Shown: in pieces, positions 45,109 through 56,181 of the stretch
How positions within the stretch are numbered: the first letter of the stretch is position 1
Layout of the letters: each line of letters opens with the position of its first letter
Assembly: GCA_002102555.1 (NCBI GenBank)
Contig: MCFL01000045.1
Location: 124,001-188,000, forward strand
Length of the DNA stretch: 64,000 nucleotides
Reading direction: 5' to 3'
Source of the DNA: Catenaria anguillulae PL171
Taxonomy: Eukaryota > Blastocladiomycota > Blastocladiomycetes > Blastocladiales > Catenariaceae
Program-made: the position numbers and the translations under genes
The notes under the pieces: model-generated
Told to the model about the DNA's origin: nothing
Databases searched by the model: none
What the model saw: the letters and a program-made list of their open reading frames with translations, nothing else

Positions 45109-47616
45109 ATGATTGCTCTCGATCCAGAACCGAATCGCCATCTCAGCGTGGAACCGCTTGACACACCGCCGCCTTCGGCCGCTGACTTGGCCCGAACGTC
45201 GCTCTTCAAATTACACCAGCTGCTGGCCCTATTGCACACAAAAGCTGTTGTAGCAGCACAGCTCGGCCAAGAACGTGGCGCCTCCGACAATTATACCCAA
45301 AGCGATAGCGGCACGGGGGGCAGTACACCAGACCGTTCTAATTTTCGGCTTGATGATACAATCCGGCTCACGACCGAGGTCTTGGACACGCAAGCGGAAC
45401 TGCTCATTGCCATCGAAGACCACGAGTCCTCTTGTGCGTTGCAAAAGACCAGCACAGTTTATGACAACCAGCAATTCGAACCGGAGCAAGGTCACTCGAG
45501 GCATCCAGATCGAGTCGATTTTGACGCTGACGGCAATGATCCGGATCGTCTTTCCCCTCCTTCGACATTGAAACGGCCTGGGCCTGGGCCCGACTTTTTC
45601 ACTGCTCATGGTCCCACAAAGCAGCCTCACTCGACTTCAGCAACAGGGTCAGCCCAGGATATGGTCGAATCACTTCCAAAGGTGTGCGTCGACGGCTTAT
45701 CCCGGTGCCTTTACGTGGCTAACAATGGGTTTTTACTCGAATTCCAGATAGCATCGCCTTCGCTTGCCGTTACAGCTGCTGCACGTCCTGATTCTCTCCT
45801 GTCAACATCAACTGCTCCAAGTTCCTCGCTCCTTGCACATTCGTCTCACCAGGATGCTCTATCGGCAGTGGCAAATCCTGCCCGTTCTGCATCTGCCGCT
45901 CCGCCCATCGATATACCCGCCCTCTTTTCAGCGCTTCCATCACTACCGCCCACTCCCAATCCTGACCCGTCTCAAGCTGGCGAAACGCAGCCCCGGATTC
46001 CACTCGGCACACCCTCTGCACTGGGTCTCGATATTCCTAGCCGCAAAAAAATCTATCGCTCACGGTATGATGCCACCGGCGTCCTACAAACCCAATCTCC
46101 TGGCGCCCTTGTTCTTGCCCACACACTGTTACCCCCTCGCACACTCGATCCGGCTGCCGCGGCCGTGTATCGCGCGAGATTATGCAATCCAGGATGTAAA
46201 AGCCGCGCACCTGTCAAGGTCATCGAGCAGCTGCTTCCGCTCGGGTTGGGTGAATCCATGTCGCATGCCGAGTTACGCGCGGCGTTGTCATCATCATTGA
46301 GTTCGAGCAACTTGAATGGATCTATCTCGTACGCGTTCAATCGACCCGTGTTCTTGCTTGCCACGGTGGACAGGGACTTGAGGAGAGACTTGTGGGATTT
46401 GTTGGTTGCTCAGTTGGGAGACACCGCGGCCGAACGGATTTCGCACAAGGCGCAGCTCGGTTTGTTGCTTGGCGTCGAGTGTGTTGGGCTTGAGGAGCCA
46501 ACCGTGGATTCAAAGGTGCCACTGCAAGCCGATCGCCGGTATTGCTTGCGGGAGCGGATTGCCATTGTGGATTTTCGCCGCCGGACACGAGCAAAGTCAG
46601 GCAAGATTCTGGGGCCGTTGCTGGAAGGCGACGACGATAATGTTACGCAGGTTGACGATTTGTCGACGATCGTGGGAGCAAAACAACCCATGCTGTCCAA
46701 AATTGACCCGATGTCAACCAACTTGCCTGCCGCTGCCGTGCAAGCAGGGATCCTTCAAGCGCCTCCAGAACCGTATCGGAAAGCCTTTTCACATCAAGGA
46801 CCTGACCAGGTCTCTCTCCATCAAACCGTTCCAACTCAAGTGCAGGAGCAAGCCGACGTCCTCGCTCTTGCCCAAGCTCAATGGCAAGCCGAGTTTCAGG
46901 CTCGTTTGACTGCTCATGCATTTGCCATCGGTCTTGCGGCTGCAAGGATGGTGCATCCTGAGGCTCAGTCCCAGTTCGACCCACTGGCGTCTGTCACTCA
47001 AGCTCAAGCTCAAGCTCACCTCCAACATGTCCATGCGTTGCAGACCGGGCAGTTGCCATTGACACCTTCCAATCGCGACCAGACCACAGCAACCTATGAG
47101 AATGCTCGATGCATTTCCGGCCAGCTTCAAATCCATGCCCATGCCTCCGTCCTCGCGCACGAGCTCGTCCCGGCACGCGAACTATCGGCCGAGCGCAAAG
47201 CCCGGTACCTCAACGTGGCCGTCTCGGATTGCGCAATTCGCAGCTTGCCCTGGATCGTGTTTCAACTCGCCATTGGCCGTGGGCCGACGCGGCCGTTTTC
47301 GCTGATGACAGTCAGGCAGGCCATGGCCGAGGCCGGGATGGATGCCGGCGGCACATGTGACGAGACGACGTTGCGCAATGTGGTCAATGGTGCGGCGTCC
47401 AGGCCGCTGTTTGCTGTGGACGAGTTGCAGATTGTGGAGCATGAGCATGTGTGGATGCGATTGGCACGGCAAGTGGAGAAACAGCATGTGTTTGTGCCGC
47501 CACACACAAGGCTGGTCATGCTGATGGGTTTAGAGTGTGTGGAGCAGCAAGTCTCGGATCAGATTACGGCAGGGCGCTTATATGTGATTCGTGAAAGATA
47601 TGCCCTGATTGTGTAA
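45109..47616 (+). CDS. GLE-RER module family, member C (subfamily I)
   Basis: Unrecognised family, tandem to member B with a 220-base gap. ATG at 45109. The N-terminal helix DLARTSLFKLHQLLALLHTK matches member B. The frame is open for 835 codons, but 45682-45747 (66 nt, GTGTGC ... CCAG, no stop, multiple of three) sits where member B has its intron and is probably spliced, leaving 813 residues. Module 1 (about 46050-46570): VLAHTLLPPRTLD, VIEQLLPLGLGESMSHAEL, FNRPVFLLATVDRDLRRDLW, LGLLLGVECVGLEEPTVDSK, YCLRERIAIVD. A Gln/Ala-rich linker (QAQAQAHLQ) follows. Module 2 (about 47100-47615): VLAHELVPARELS, LAIGRGPTRPFSLMTVRQAM, ASRPLFAVDELQIVEHEHVW, LVMLMGLECVEQQ, LYVIRERYALIV. Convergent with member D; stop codons are 122 bases apart. 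Confidence 0.78.
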   Translation: MIALDPEPNRHLSVEPLDTPPPSAADLARTSLFKLHQLLALLHTKAVVAAQLGQERGASDNYTQSDSGTGGSTPDRSNFRLDDTIRLTTEVLDTQAELLIAIEDHESSCALQKTSTVYDNQQFEPEQGHSRHPDRVDFDADGNDPDRLSPPSTLKRPGPGPDFFTAHGPTKQPHSTSATGSAQDMVESLPKVCVDGLSRCLYVANNGFLLEFQIASPSLAVTAAARPDSLLSTSTAPSSSLLAHSSHQDALSAVANPARSASAAPPIDIPALFSALPSLPPTPNPDPSQAGETQPRIPLGTPSALGLDIPSRKKIYRSRYDATGVLQTQSPGALVLAHTLLPPRTLDPAAAAVYRARLCNPGCKSRAPVKVIEQLLPLGLGESMSHAELRAALSSSLSSSNLNGSISYAFNRPVFLLATVDRDLRRDLWDLLVAQLGDTAAERISHKAQLGLLLGVECVGLEEPTVDSKVPLQADRRYCLRERIAIVDFRRRTRAKSGKILGPLLEGDDDNVTQVDDLSTIVGAKQPMLSKIDPMSTNLPAAAVQAGILQAPPEPYRKAFSHQGPDQVSLHQTVPTQVQEQADVLALAQAQWQAEFQARLTAHAFAIGLAAARMVHPEAQSQFDPLASVTQAQAQAHLQHVHALQTGQLPLTPSNRDQTTATYENARCISGQLQIHAHASVLAHELVPARELSAERKARYLNVAVSDCAIRSLPWIVFQLAIGRGPTRPFSLMTVRQAMAEAGMDAGGTCDETTLRNVVNGAASRPLFAVDELQIVEHEHVWMRLARQVEKQHVFVPPHTRLVMLMGLECVEQQVSDQITAGRLYVIRERYALIV

Positions 47617-47738
47617 AGTAGTTGTCGAAATGCAGTACAAGTGCTGTGGACATCTCTGATCTATGTATCGACGCATTTGGATATCAAGACAGATAATGAT
47701 ACAAGCAAGCCATTCACCCCTGTCTTTGGGCATTACAC

Positions 47739-50700
47739 TCACAAGATCCACTCACACAACACAAACCGCCTGTCTTCTTCGATTGTGCTCTCAGCAGCCT
47801 GTCCCTCCATTTCTCTCACACCCAAGCCAACCCGGGCCTTACCCGCTTCCTTTCCACCCGCTTCCACGATCAACGGCTCCATGCTCAACAGCTCGCTCAA
47901 TGCACCCTTGACACTTTGTGGTGTCATGTCGGCAGGCTCACCAAAAAATGCCTCACGAAACACGTCGGCCATGATAAATGGCCGGGTCGGGCCACGCATG
48001 ATGGCCAAGCACAAGATGCGGTGTGCAAGCGGCGTCAAAAGCGTGCAATGTGGCGAGGGCGAGAGCAGTGAGTTGAGAAAGTGATGAGTAGAGAGTTGCA
48101 GATAAGCAGTCATTGTTGCCGCAGGTAGAGGACGAACTGCCAAAAGCCCGGATGATGCCAGCAGTGCTCGTGACGGCAGCGGCGGTGGATCAATATGCGG
48201 GGAAGATGGTGGTGCGTCAGTGCGTGTGTGTATAGCTGCCGCGGGAGCTGGCGCTTGCGGTGGAGGGAATACTGATGGAGGACGTAGAGCACCTGGACAT
48301 TCCGCACGCTCAGGATTTACAAGAAAAGGGTCGCTGTGAGTCTGTGCTGGTGACGGCATGCAATGCGTCGGGACATGAGTCGGTTGGCGTGATTGGGCAG
48401 GTAGTGAGTGTGGAGGCAAGGTAGGCTGGGGTGCAAGTGTGTGTGGATTGGACGCGAAATAGGCATTCGGCGACATGCCGTGCTCGAGATGTGGTATAGA
48501 ATCTGGCTGTAGACGGCGGAAAGATTTGTTGGCCGTCCCAATGGCACTGAGTGGAGGAGGTGGTCGTGATAAAGAAAACGCCGCAGACTTGGGTCGTTGT
48601 GCTGACGGAAAGCGAGAGGGAAATGGCTGCGTCGGAACCAAACTTTGGTCCTTGTGAAGTTGTGAATCGCTGAGTGGCGCTGGTATAGCAGGCAGCAATG
48701 ACCAATTACAATGTGCTGATGCCTTGGGATTGGAGTTGCACAAAGTGTCTTGACCGCCACTGGCATGGGTATCGTTGCATGCCCCAGATTGGACAGATGG
48801 AATTGAAGGCAGCTGGGGTAACGGCGTATTGAGTGCGAAGCCAGATTGCGCTCGGTCGACATCTGATGGTGACATGGCAGTGTCCAGACCAGGACTGGTA
48901 AAACTGAGAGATTGGAGCAGATCGGGCGCCCCTGAGGCGACCTGTAAATGAAGGGAACGAGACGCGGCACAAGGAGATTGCTGATGGGCATGGCCAAGTG
49001 GAGGAGTTTGCATGGCATCTGGCAAGTGGTTGAGTGGTGGGTCTTGAAGGAAAGCAGGCGGTGTCAGCGAATCAGATGAAGGCTTGGATGGCGCGGGAGA
49101 GGGCAGACAATCCCCTGCGATGGATTTGGGTGGCGATTGTGACTCGGCAGGCAGTGGGAACACATTCAACATCTCATCGGCCACACATCCATCGTTGAGC
49201 GGGAAGGTGGCCATCTTGACTGCCGCGGACGTGGGAGGAATCGAATGTGAATCCGCTGTGGGCGAGCATGAGCGAGGTGGCGTTTGCTGAGGTGCCGTTG
49301 CAAGATCAGACACTTGAATGTTTTTGAGTGAATCGTCTGCAGGCAATGGGTCCATGGGCACCGACATGATTGTGCAATCGCAGCGAACGTCTGACTTGTC
49401 ATCCACGTCCATGCCATCATCCTCATCATCGCTCAACACCAACACATACGGCTGTGCCTCCTCGGCACACTTGCCCAAATTGTCCTTGTTCCCTTCTTCA
49501 ACATGCGCCTCAGACGCGTACGCGACAGCGATCCGCTCGCGTAGCATGTATACATTGGCACCCTCAACACTGCTTTCTTGCCTCTGCTCAATCCCCACAA
49601 GCAATACCAGCTGCTGTCCACCCTTGTTCAAATTGCCGCAAGCGCCAAGCAACATGTCCCACCACTCGCCCAGCACTCCGGCCTGACTTGATGTTGTCGT
49701 CACAACAACCCATTGGTTGACCGATACATTCAGCGCGTCCTGGCACGTTGAGCGCAAGAGATTGAGGTGCGCGTTTGTGCTGCAATCGCCGAACCCAAGC
49801 GGGAGAAGGGATTGGATGACACTGAGACCGGGAGATGTGTTTGCAGAGGACGAGAGCCTGGCAAGCTTCAACGTGTATTCGGCGCTGAGGGCAGGGTCAA
49901 GAGCACGGGTTGGAAGTAGACGGTGGGCGATGACGGTGAAGTTGGGCAAATGCAAGTTGATTGGCGGCAGGTTTGGCTTGGTAGCAGTTGGCGGAGTTGG
50001 TAACGTGGTCAAGAGTATAGAGATCATGCACTGTGAATTGCGTAAATCGTGTGAGTTTGAAAGGACAGGACCATGGCGTCCTGAGGAGAAATGAAAAGTA
50101 CCGCTTCCGATAGCTCATCCACACGCATTTCTTCTTGCTCGCTCGGATCCTCTTCCACTTCCTCTCGATCATCATTGAAATACTCGATTCCTGCGGGTAT
50201 CTCGACCTCGCCCACCACCAACGCCACCCGTTCTCTCAACCGAAACCCGCTCGTGTCTCTGTTGGGCACAATTGAGTCCGGAAACAGCCCTCGGGATGCT
50301 CATCGCACTCAACACCAATCGCAACCACAACTTTTGCCTGCACCTGCTCAATATACTCGCGCTCCGCATCCGACAGCATTGCCAATAACTGGCTTGCCCA
50401 TTGGCTCGTTTCAACGGGCTGCACGCAGATCGCGACCATGGGCCGCAAAATCCACGCAGTCAAGCAATTGCCGGCCCTGAGTACCGACAACCAAGTGGAA
50501 TCGATCCGTTGCGCGAGTTGTTGAGCTGTTTGACTGCACGTCGGGCCTGCAGCAACAATGGCGGGTAACACTTGAGCCGTGTTTGGCTTTGCAGGATACA
50601 GATCGTGCATGTGCTTGATGTACGTGTCGAGAATGTGTGTTGGTATGCGGCGCGCGGGGATCAGTGTGTGCGCGAGGACAAGAGCCGAGGAGGAGGATGA

Positions 50701-51510
50701 GGACGAGAAGAGGGCGAGACGGCCACTCGAGGTGTAGCGCGTGCGTTTGAATGTTGCAAATTGGGTGGTGCGAATGGCAAGTGGGACGACGTGTGGAGTG
50801 CGTGGAGGTGGCGGTGCGAGAAATTGAAAGTGGTCGGAAATTGTCGAGGGTGACGGTGCAGTAGTTGCAGGAATGGCTGGGTTGAGAGAATGTGCTGGTA
50901 AAGGTGGCTGTGGCGCCACGGTCAAGCATGGCGCAGATGGCGGTTTGCTAGGAAGGGGAGGAGCAAGTGGCAGCTGTGACGAATGGGCTGCAGGCGATGC
51001 CAGAATTGAGCGAAAGACCGCCGTTTCGCGCTGCTGCTTCAGGAGCTGTAGCCGCAATTGTGGATCTGACAACTTCTGACTATCATCGCGCTCACAATTC
51101 CGAGTGCGGATGGATGTTGGGTGGGTGCTGGCCGCAGCCTGCCTCGCAACCGCGTTGTCTCGAGCAATTTCGACTCGCCCAGCCGCGATTTGAACGGCAA
51201 GCAGTTCGCACGTGTCGAGGATCAGGTCCTCCAATTGTTGAGAGTCTGCGTTGCCGGAGGGCTGCTGAGCGGCGACGAGTTGGATCAAATGCCTGAGCAA
51301 GAGGCGTGTCTCGGCGGTGCTGGTCTCGAGCTGTTGGGCGACGGTGCGACGCTCATGACTGCGGTCCCTGCCATCACAATCGACTTGCTGCTCGTGTTGC
51401 GGAGCCTGAGACTCAGAGGAACTCGTGGCTGGCGGTCGGGAGGAACGCAAGGGTGCACTGCCATTGGATGCAAGCAGGTAAGCTGGTAGTAGACGCTCGG
51501 AATCATCCAT
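47739..51510 (-). CDS. GLE-RER module family, member D (subfamily II, three modules)
   Basis: Unrecognised family. ATG at 51510 (MDDSERLLPAYLLASNG). Exon 1 holds an N-terminal helix (ETRLLLRHLIQLVAAQQ), the segment LQLLKQQRETAVFRSILASP, and module 1 (about 50730-50180): YTSSGRLALF, VLAHTLIPARRIP, LRPMVAICVQPVETSQW, VVVAIGVECDEHPEG, then after a break near 50270 cured by one C, DTSGFRLRERVALVVGEV. A 71-nt intron (50101-50031) follows. Exon 2: module 2 (VIAHRLLPTRALD, VIQSLLPLGFGDC, NQWVVVTTTSS, LVLLVGIEQRQE, VYMLRERIAVAY), then YVLVLSDDEDDGMDVDD, a SUMO-interaction-like block. After a long Pro/Ser linker comes a degenerate third module (LLAVRPLPAATMT, AIMRGPTRPFIMADVFREAF) ending RRFVLCEWIL. 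About 1250 residues in all. It lies head-to-tail downstream of Argonaute. Confidence 0.75.
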
Positions 51511-52285
51511 TGCGAAGTGTCCGGGATCGCCGACTGGCGTGCTGCACGTCTCGCGGCAAGTGAACGTAGTGTCGCATCATTTGCGAAATCTTTGCTGAAT
51601 AGTAAGATAGATGGATCTGCGTTCGTCGGATCGGAGCCTCACATTTCGGTCTTGGTCTACTGGTTCCGTCGAGGCAGTGGTCTTCAGCGGTTCGGTGCCC
51701 GCAGTGTGAGGCATGTTGGTGATCCTTGCACATAAATACATGGATTGTTCGGGTGTTCGTTGCAATACAAGTGCGTCGAGCTTGTTGTTGCGTTCTTTTT
51801 AGATGACGTGAACGATGTGAATTTATTTACATGAAAAATGGATCTGAGCCGAGGATAAACAGGATGTGGGTTGATACAAATAGCAGTAAATGCAACAAAC
51901 CAGGCAATGATGTTACCCCACACGGACCAGCCTAGATACAAAATGACGCCAAGAGAGTGACCCAATGAAAGAAACAGAAATGAGAAAGGGGAACACACAT
52001 GAAACCGGTAAAGGCGTGCCAAGGGGGGCATAGAAATGAGACAAGATCCAATAAGAATGGGAGAACAAGAGGCGCTGCCAGGCGCAACAGGTATGTATGA
52101 ACACACCCTCGCGGGCGTGCAAAACAGAGAGACAAAAAACAAAACGGAAAAGGAGGATTGTGCGGGACAAGCGACCACCAACGAAAACATTCCGACTGCA
52201 CCTGTTTTCACGAGGAATTTAGGTGTACTGCTGCTGTTCGAAACGAGCGAAATCCGGCCAATTGAATGAATCCTTGTGCTGTGGC
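51511..52285. other. Spacer between Argonaute 3' end and member D start
   Basis: 775 bases on the 3' side of Argonaute and 5' side of member D. The last Argonaute exon frame stays open far into this region if its final intron is not removed, which is a splicing artefact. No independent feature is seen. Confidence 0.45.
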
Positions 52286-55128
52286 TTACATAAAGTACAT
52301 GCTGATACGAAAGCAAACACGTGAGAAGATTAGCTGCAATGTTGCGTGAATGCAAAAATGCCGTCACATACCTGTTGCCCAACTTTGCATGCAACGGAGC
52401 CACTTCGACCGCAGCGCCACCCATGGACGCAAGTGACGATTCCGACCCCTCATACTTGACATGATGCCGCGCACGGAAACATACAAGATGCGCATAGTAA
52501 GCCGCGGGTGCAACCGACACGGACCGCGTGCACCGCGCATACGTGTAGCACTGATGATAGGTAAACAGCTGCAAGTCGTCTGCCGACCAGCCCATCTCGT
52601 CGTGCAACACCACATAACGTGTCGGGCGCGATGTGCCCTGCAACCCAGCCTGCGACTGCAAAAAGAAATCGAAATCCGTCGGATGCGTCACGCCCGAATC
52701 CACCACGAGCCCAGCCTTGATGTTGCCCGACCGATCTCCATCGCGCGGATTTGACGCAAAGAAGCGCGTGTGATGGCGCTTGTTGACAAGCACAAACGTG
52801 AGCTTTGTTGCTGACGCATTGAGTTCGGCCAGCACCGACCGCATGGCGTGCACTTCGGCATCGCGCACAAGCGCAAACTGGCCCTCAGACACGCCGTCGC
52901 GGTACATGATGACGCGCTTGGGCAGGCGACCCGCATTGCTTGTTTGGTAGTTGCGCAGCACTTCGCGAAACATGCCGCCGGCATCGGCAATCTCTTCCTG
53001 GCGCACGGGCTGCATGCGGACAACGGGCTGGAACCGCAGGCAGTTTGGGTCGAGCGACCCGACCATGGCGGCGATCGACGCCTGGTTGGTACCGGGCGCT
53101 GGATGCGTAACGTCGGCACCGACAATCAAGGTCGGTTCGGTCAAGAACTTGCTCTGCTTGAGATGGAAGTTATGCGACGGGCCCTTGATCTTTGTGTTGA
53201 CCTTGAGCACCACATTGGACCAGTACTGTGCGTTGGCACGCTGCGCTTTGTTCTGCATGAGGCACTGAGTCGGCACCCCCAGCACGGTCTCACCCACACG
53301 CTTGATCTCGGCATACAAGTCGTTGTCGCGGAACGGAACAATGACAATGAACAAGTCCGGGTACGCCTGGAACTGGTCGCCCGTCGCCTTCCACAAGGCC
53401 TGCAACGCGACTTCGACCCCCTCAGCGCCGCGCGGCTGCGTCACGTGAATCGGGAACTTTTCGCGCGTCTTCTTGACCGGGTTAAATTGCAAACCCTTGG
53501 CCGTGGCCTCGGCAAAGAACCCATTGAGCATGTCGACAATCTGGGGCTCGGGCAAGTTGCGCGGGTTGACAAACGACAGCACGCCCAGCGACGTGATGCG
53601 TGCGCCGAGTTTGAGACCCATGCCCGTCAAATTCCATGTGCCATCGCGCGGCATGGCGGTTTTACCCTTAAGCTCGAGCTGCGGCGGCGGAAGCAAGCGC
53701 CCGTCCACGGCCATAGGGGTGCGGCTCACGGTCACGCCAATCGACGCTAGGTATGGGTCCTTGTCGAGGGCAAGGCGGGTCATGAGGTGCGCAATTTGGT
53801 CCTTGCGCTCGAGCGGTTTCTTGGCGGCAATCTTGATAATGTCCGAGGTTTGTTGCGGAGACAACTGGCCGCGAAACTTTTGGTCGGGCTCGATGGTGGC
53901 GACTTCCATGGGCAGCGACGCCTTTGGACCGACTTGAAGGCATGGCAAATTGGGGTATCGGAGCTTGACGGTGTATTCCTTGGCAAAGTATTGCGCCACC
54001 GAGACACGCTCGGAGCCCTGTTCTTCTTGGGCCTCCTCTCCCGCGTCCTGTGCCTCCTTTTCGGGATCGCTCTTGATGAAAAATGTCTTTGCGCACGACG
54101 TCTTGGTCAACCTCAGCACGCCATGCCGCTCCTTGAACCCGCGATGCGTGGTCGACACGGTCACCATGCGCAGTACGCGATCGAGCTTGCGCACGTCGGC
54201 CGGCAAGAGCTCTTGGCCCATGAGTTGGTTGACTGGCCGGCCAAGCACTTGGGCGCAAAACTCGACCACATTCATGGGCCGATAAAACGCCGTGTATGCC
54301 GTGTCCACATTGAGCGTCATCTTGCGCATGCCCATGCGTGCCGACAAAAACACACCCGAGAGCAAATCGAGTCCACCGGCAAGCGGCGTGCGTGGCAATG
54401 TTGGGTCAAAGAACGATCGGCCTGCCGGGATCATGGTGCGCGTGGGGCCTTGTCTGAACATGACGTCAATGGCTTGGTGCAGCGTCAGGATGTTGTTGGA
54501 CATTTGCGTTTTGCCCTGCAGGTAAGCGTGCAGGTCGGCCAGGGCCAGCTCGCCCACGAGCCGGAACGTGATGGTAAAGTCCTTTGTGTTGGGGGAGCCG
54601 TCCTTGCGGGTCGGGCGATTGGGAGGCGGCGGGAGGGACACGAGCGTCGTGGATGCGTCGGTGGGGAGGCGTTTGGCCGAGAAGGCGTTCTTGACGCCGT
54701 CAAATCCCTATGGATAGATACATACGGCAATGGATATGCACGTGTGAGTGAGTGAGTGAGTCATTCAAGCGGCCTGCATGCAGATGGCAACTTGTCTCGT
54801 ATGTCCGTACAAAGAGGACTTGAAGCTTTGGGGCGTGGTCTTGCTCAAAGCGTGCCCAGATTTTGCGAATGAGTGCCTTGGAGAGGTCCTTGTCCTTGTC
54901 CTTGTCCTTGGTCGCGGGCCCGGGGCGGGGCGAGGTTGCTTGTGAGATGGTCACATCGTGGTGGTAGATGGAGCCGGAGCCGAGGGTGGTGAAGGCGAAG
55001 TGGTTGGCGAGCACCTGGATAGGGGTGCCCACCGACCCAAAGCCGGGGCGGCGCACAAAGCCGGCGGTCGAGTAGGCCTGCTGGCCCAGCGAAAACTTTT
55101 GTTGAGGCTGAGACGGAGTGCCCAACAT
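52286..55128 (-). CDS. AGO: Argonaute (RNAi effector, slicer-type)
   Basis: Argonaute binds small RNAs and silences complementary transcripts. ATG at 55128 (MLGTPSQPQQKFSLGQ). Exons are 55128-54811, 54707-52372 and 52301-52286; introns of 103 nt and 70 nt (GTACGG ... ATAG; GTATGT ... TCAG). The tiny last exon yields the family C-terminus MYFM. Total 889 residues. N domain: GTPIQVLANHFAF. L1 and PAZ follow (NVVEFCAQVLGRP, RKLDRVLRMVTVSTTHRGF). MID region: IVIVPFRDNDLYAEIKRVGE and TQCLMQNKAQRANAQYWSN. PIWI catalytic tetrad candidates: Asp in LIVGADVTHPAPG, Glu in GMFREVLRNYQ, Asp in VIMYRDGVSEGQF, His in APAAYYAHLVCFRAR. A DEDH set implies slicing competence. No frame break. The small-RNA partner genes (Dicer, RdRP) are not in this window. 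Confidence 0.97.
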
Positions 55129-56181
55129 GTTGTGTTTTGGTTGTGATTGATTGCAATTGGTTGCTTGCTTGTGCTTGGGTGTGACTTGCGATGAAAGATG
55201 GATCAGAGACAGTGAGAGACAGTGAGCGAAAGAGAGAGAGAGAGAAATCTACATTGTATTCAAAAAATGACGGCATACATGTAAACCAAAAACTTGACGA
55301 TCGATGTGAGTTTGAGAGAGCAAGAAGGACCACACGTTAACGTTGGTGTGGTGGACAGAACGCGGACTGCCAGACGATCCGATCCGACGCGATTCTGGGC
55401 AATCGACGTCACGTCGAGTCAGTCACTCGAGTCGAGTCCCTGCACAGCCTCCGAGTCATCACAGGTGCAACATGCACTGGCATTACTGGCATGCACTGCA
55501 GGACCAGGCTCTGCGGTATCAACCGACCGACGACTGCTTCGCTGCCACCTCTTGCCGGCCTCGTGACTCGTGACGGCTGTCTTGGTCTGTCTCATCAGCG
55601 GCCACCAATCCAAATGTTTTGGCAGCTCGCGGGCTGGGCGATCGATTGGCCAGCGGCACTTCCGGACTGTAATGTACCTCCAGCGTACCTATGTATTTTG
55701 AATCTTGAATGTAAATAAGTGCCCACCGTGACTGCCACAGGAAGAGCATGTGTGGCCGACGACAATTGCACGTTGTGTCTCACGTTTCGACACCAAGATC
55801 AAAACGCGTTTCAAATCTTAACGCCACCCGCCATCCGCCCCCCTCCAGCCCTCGCTCATGTCACACCGCTTGGAATTCCTTCGCATCACATTTAAAACAT
55901 ATGAGCATAGTCTGGCGTTTCATTGCGGTCTGCCCGGCCCACTCTCCCCACCTCGACAATACTACATCTTGACGTACATACTTCGGCCGGCCAGGGAACT
56001 GAAGTGCATCTTTGGTACAAGTTGAATAGTCACACCAGGTACGAATCCTTTTTGGTTCCAATGTTCATTCTCATTGCGGGTCAATGGCAGCCTGAGCTCA
56101 CCATCCACTCTCTCCATATGCATATGATGTTCAATTCATCATCGTAGCAAAAATCGACACTTTCCCTGTCCACACACGTCC
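55129..56181. other. Divergent intergenic region, Argonaute to next gene
   Basis: About 1.05 kb between divergent starts. It contains a GA-rich microsatellite at about 55228-55246 close to the Argonaute start. No gene, RNA or larger repeat is recognised. Confidence 0.5.
55208..55247. repeat. GA-rich simple repeat
   Basis: Repeats of GAGACAGT followed by an AG dinucleotide run, in the Argonaute 5' region. Confidence 0.8.

Noticed and set aside
53787-54755. 322-codon plus-strand frame opposite Argonaute (also 52848-53750)
   Set aside because: Mirror of the conserved Argonaute N/PAZ/PIWI coding sequence; high GC keeps the opposite strand open.
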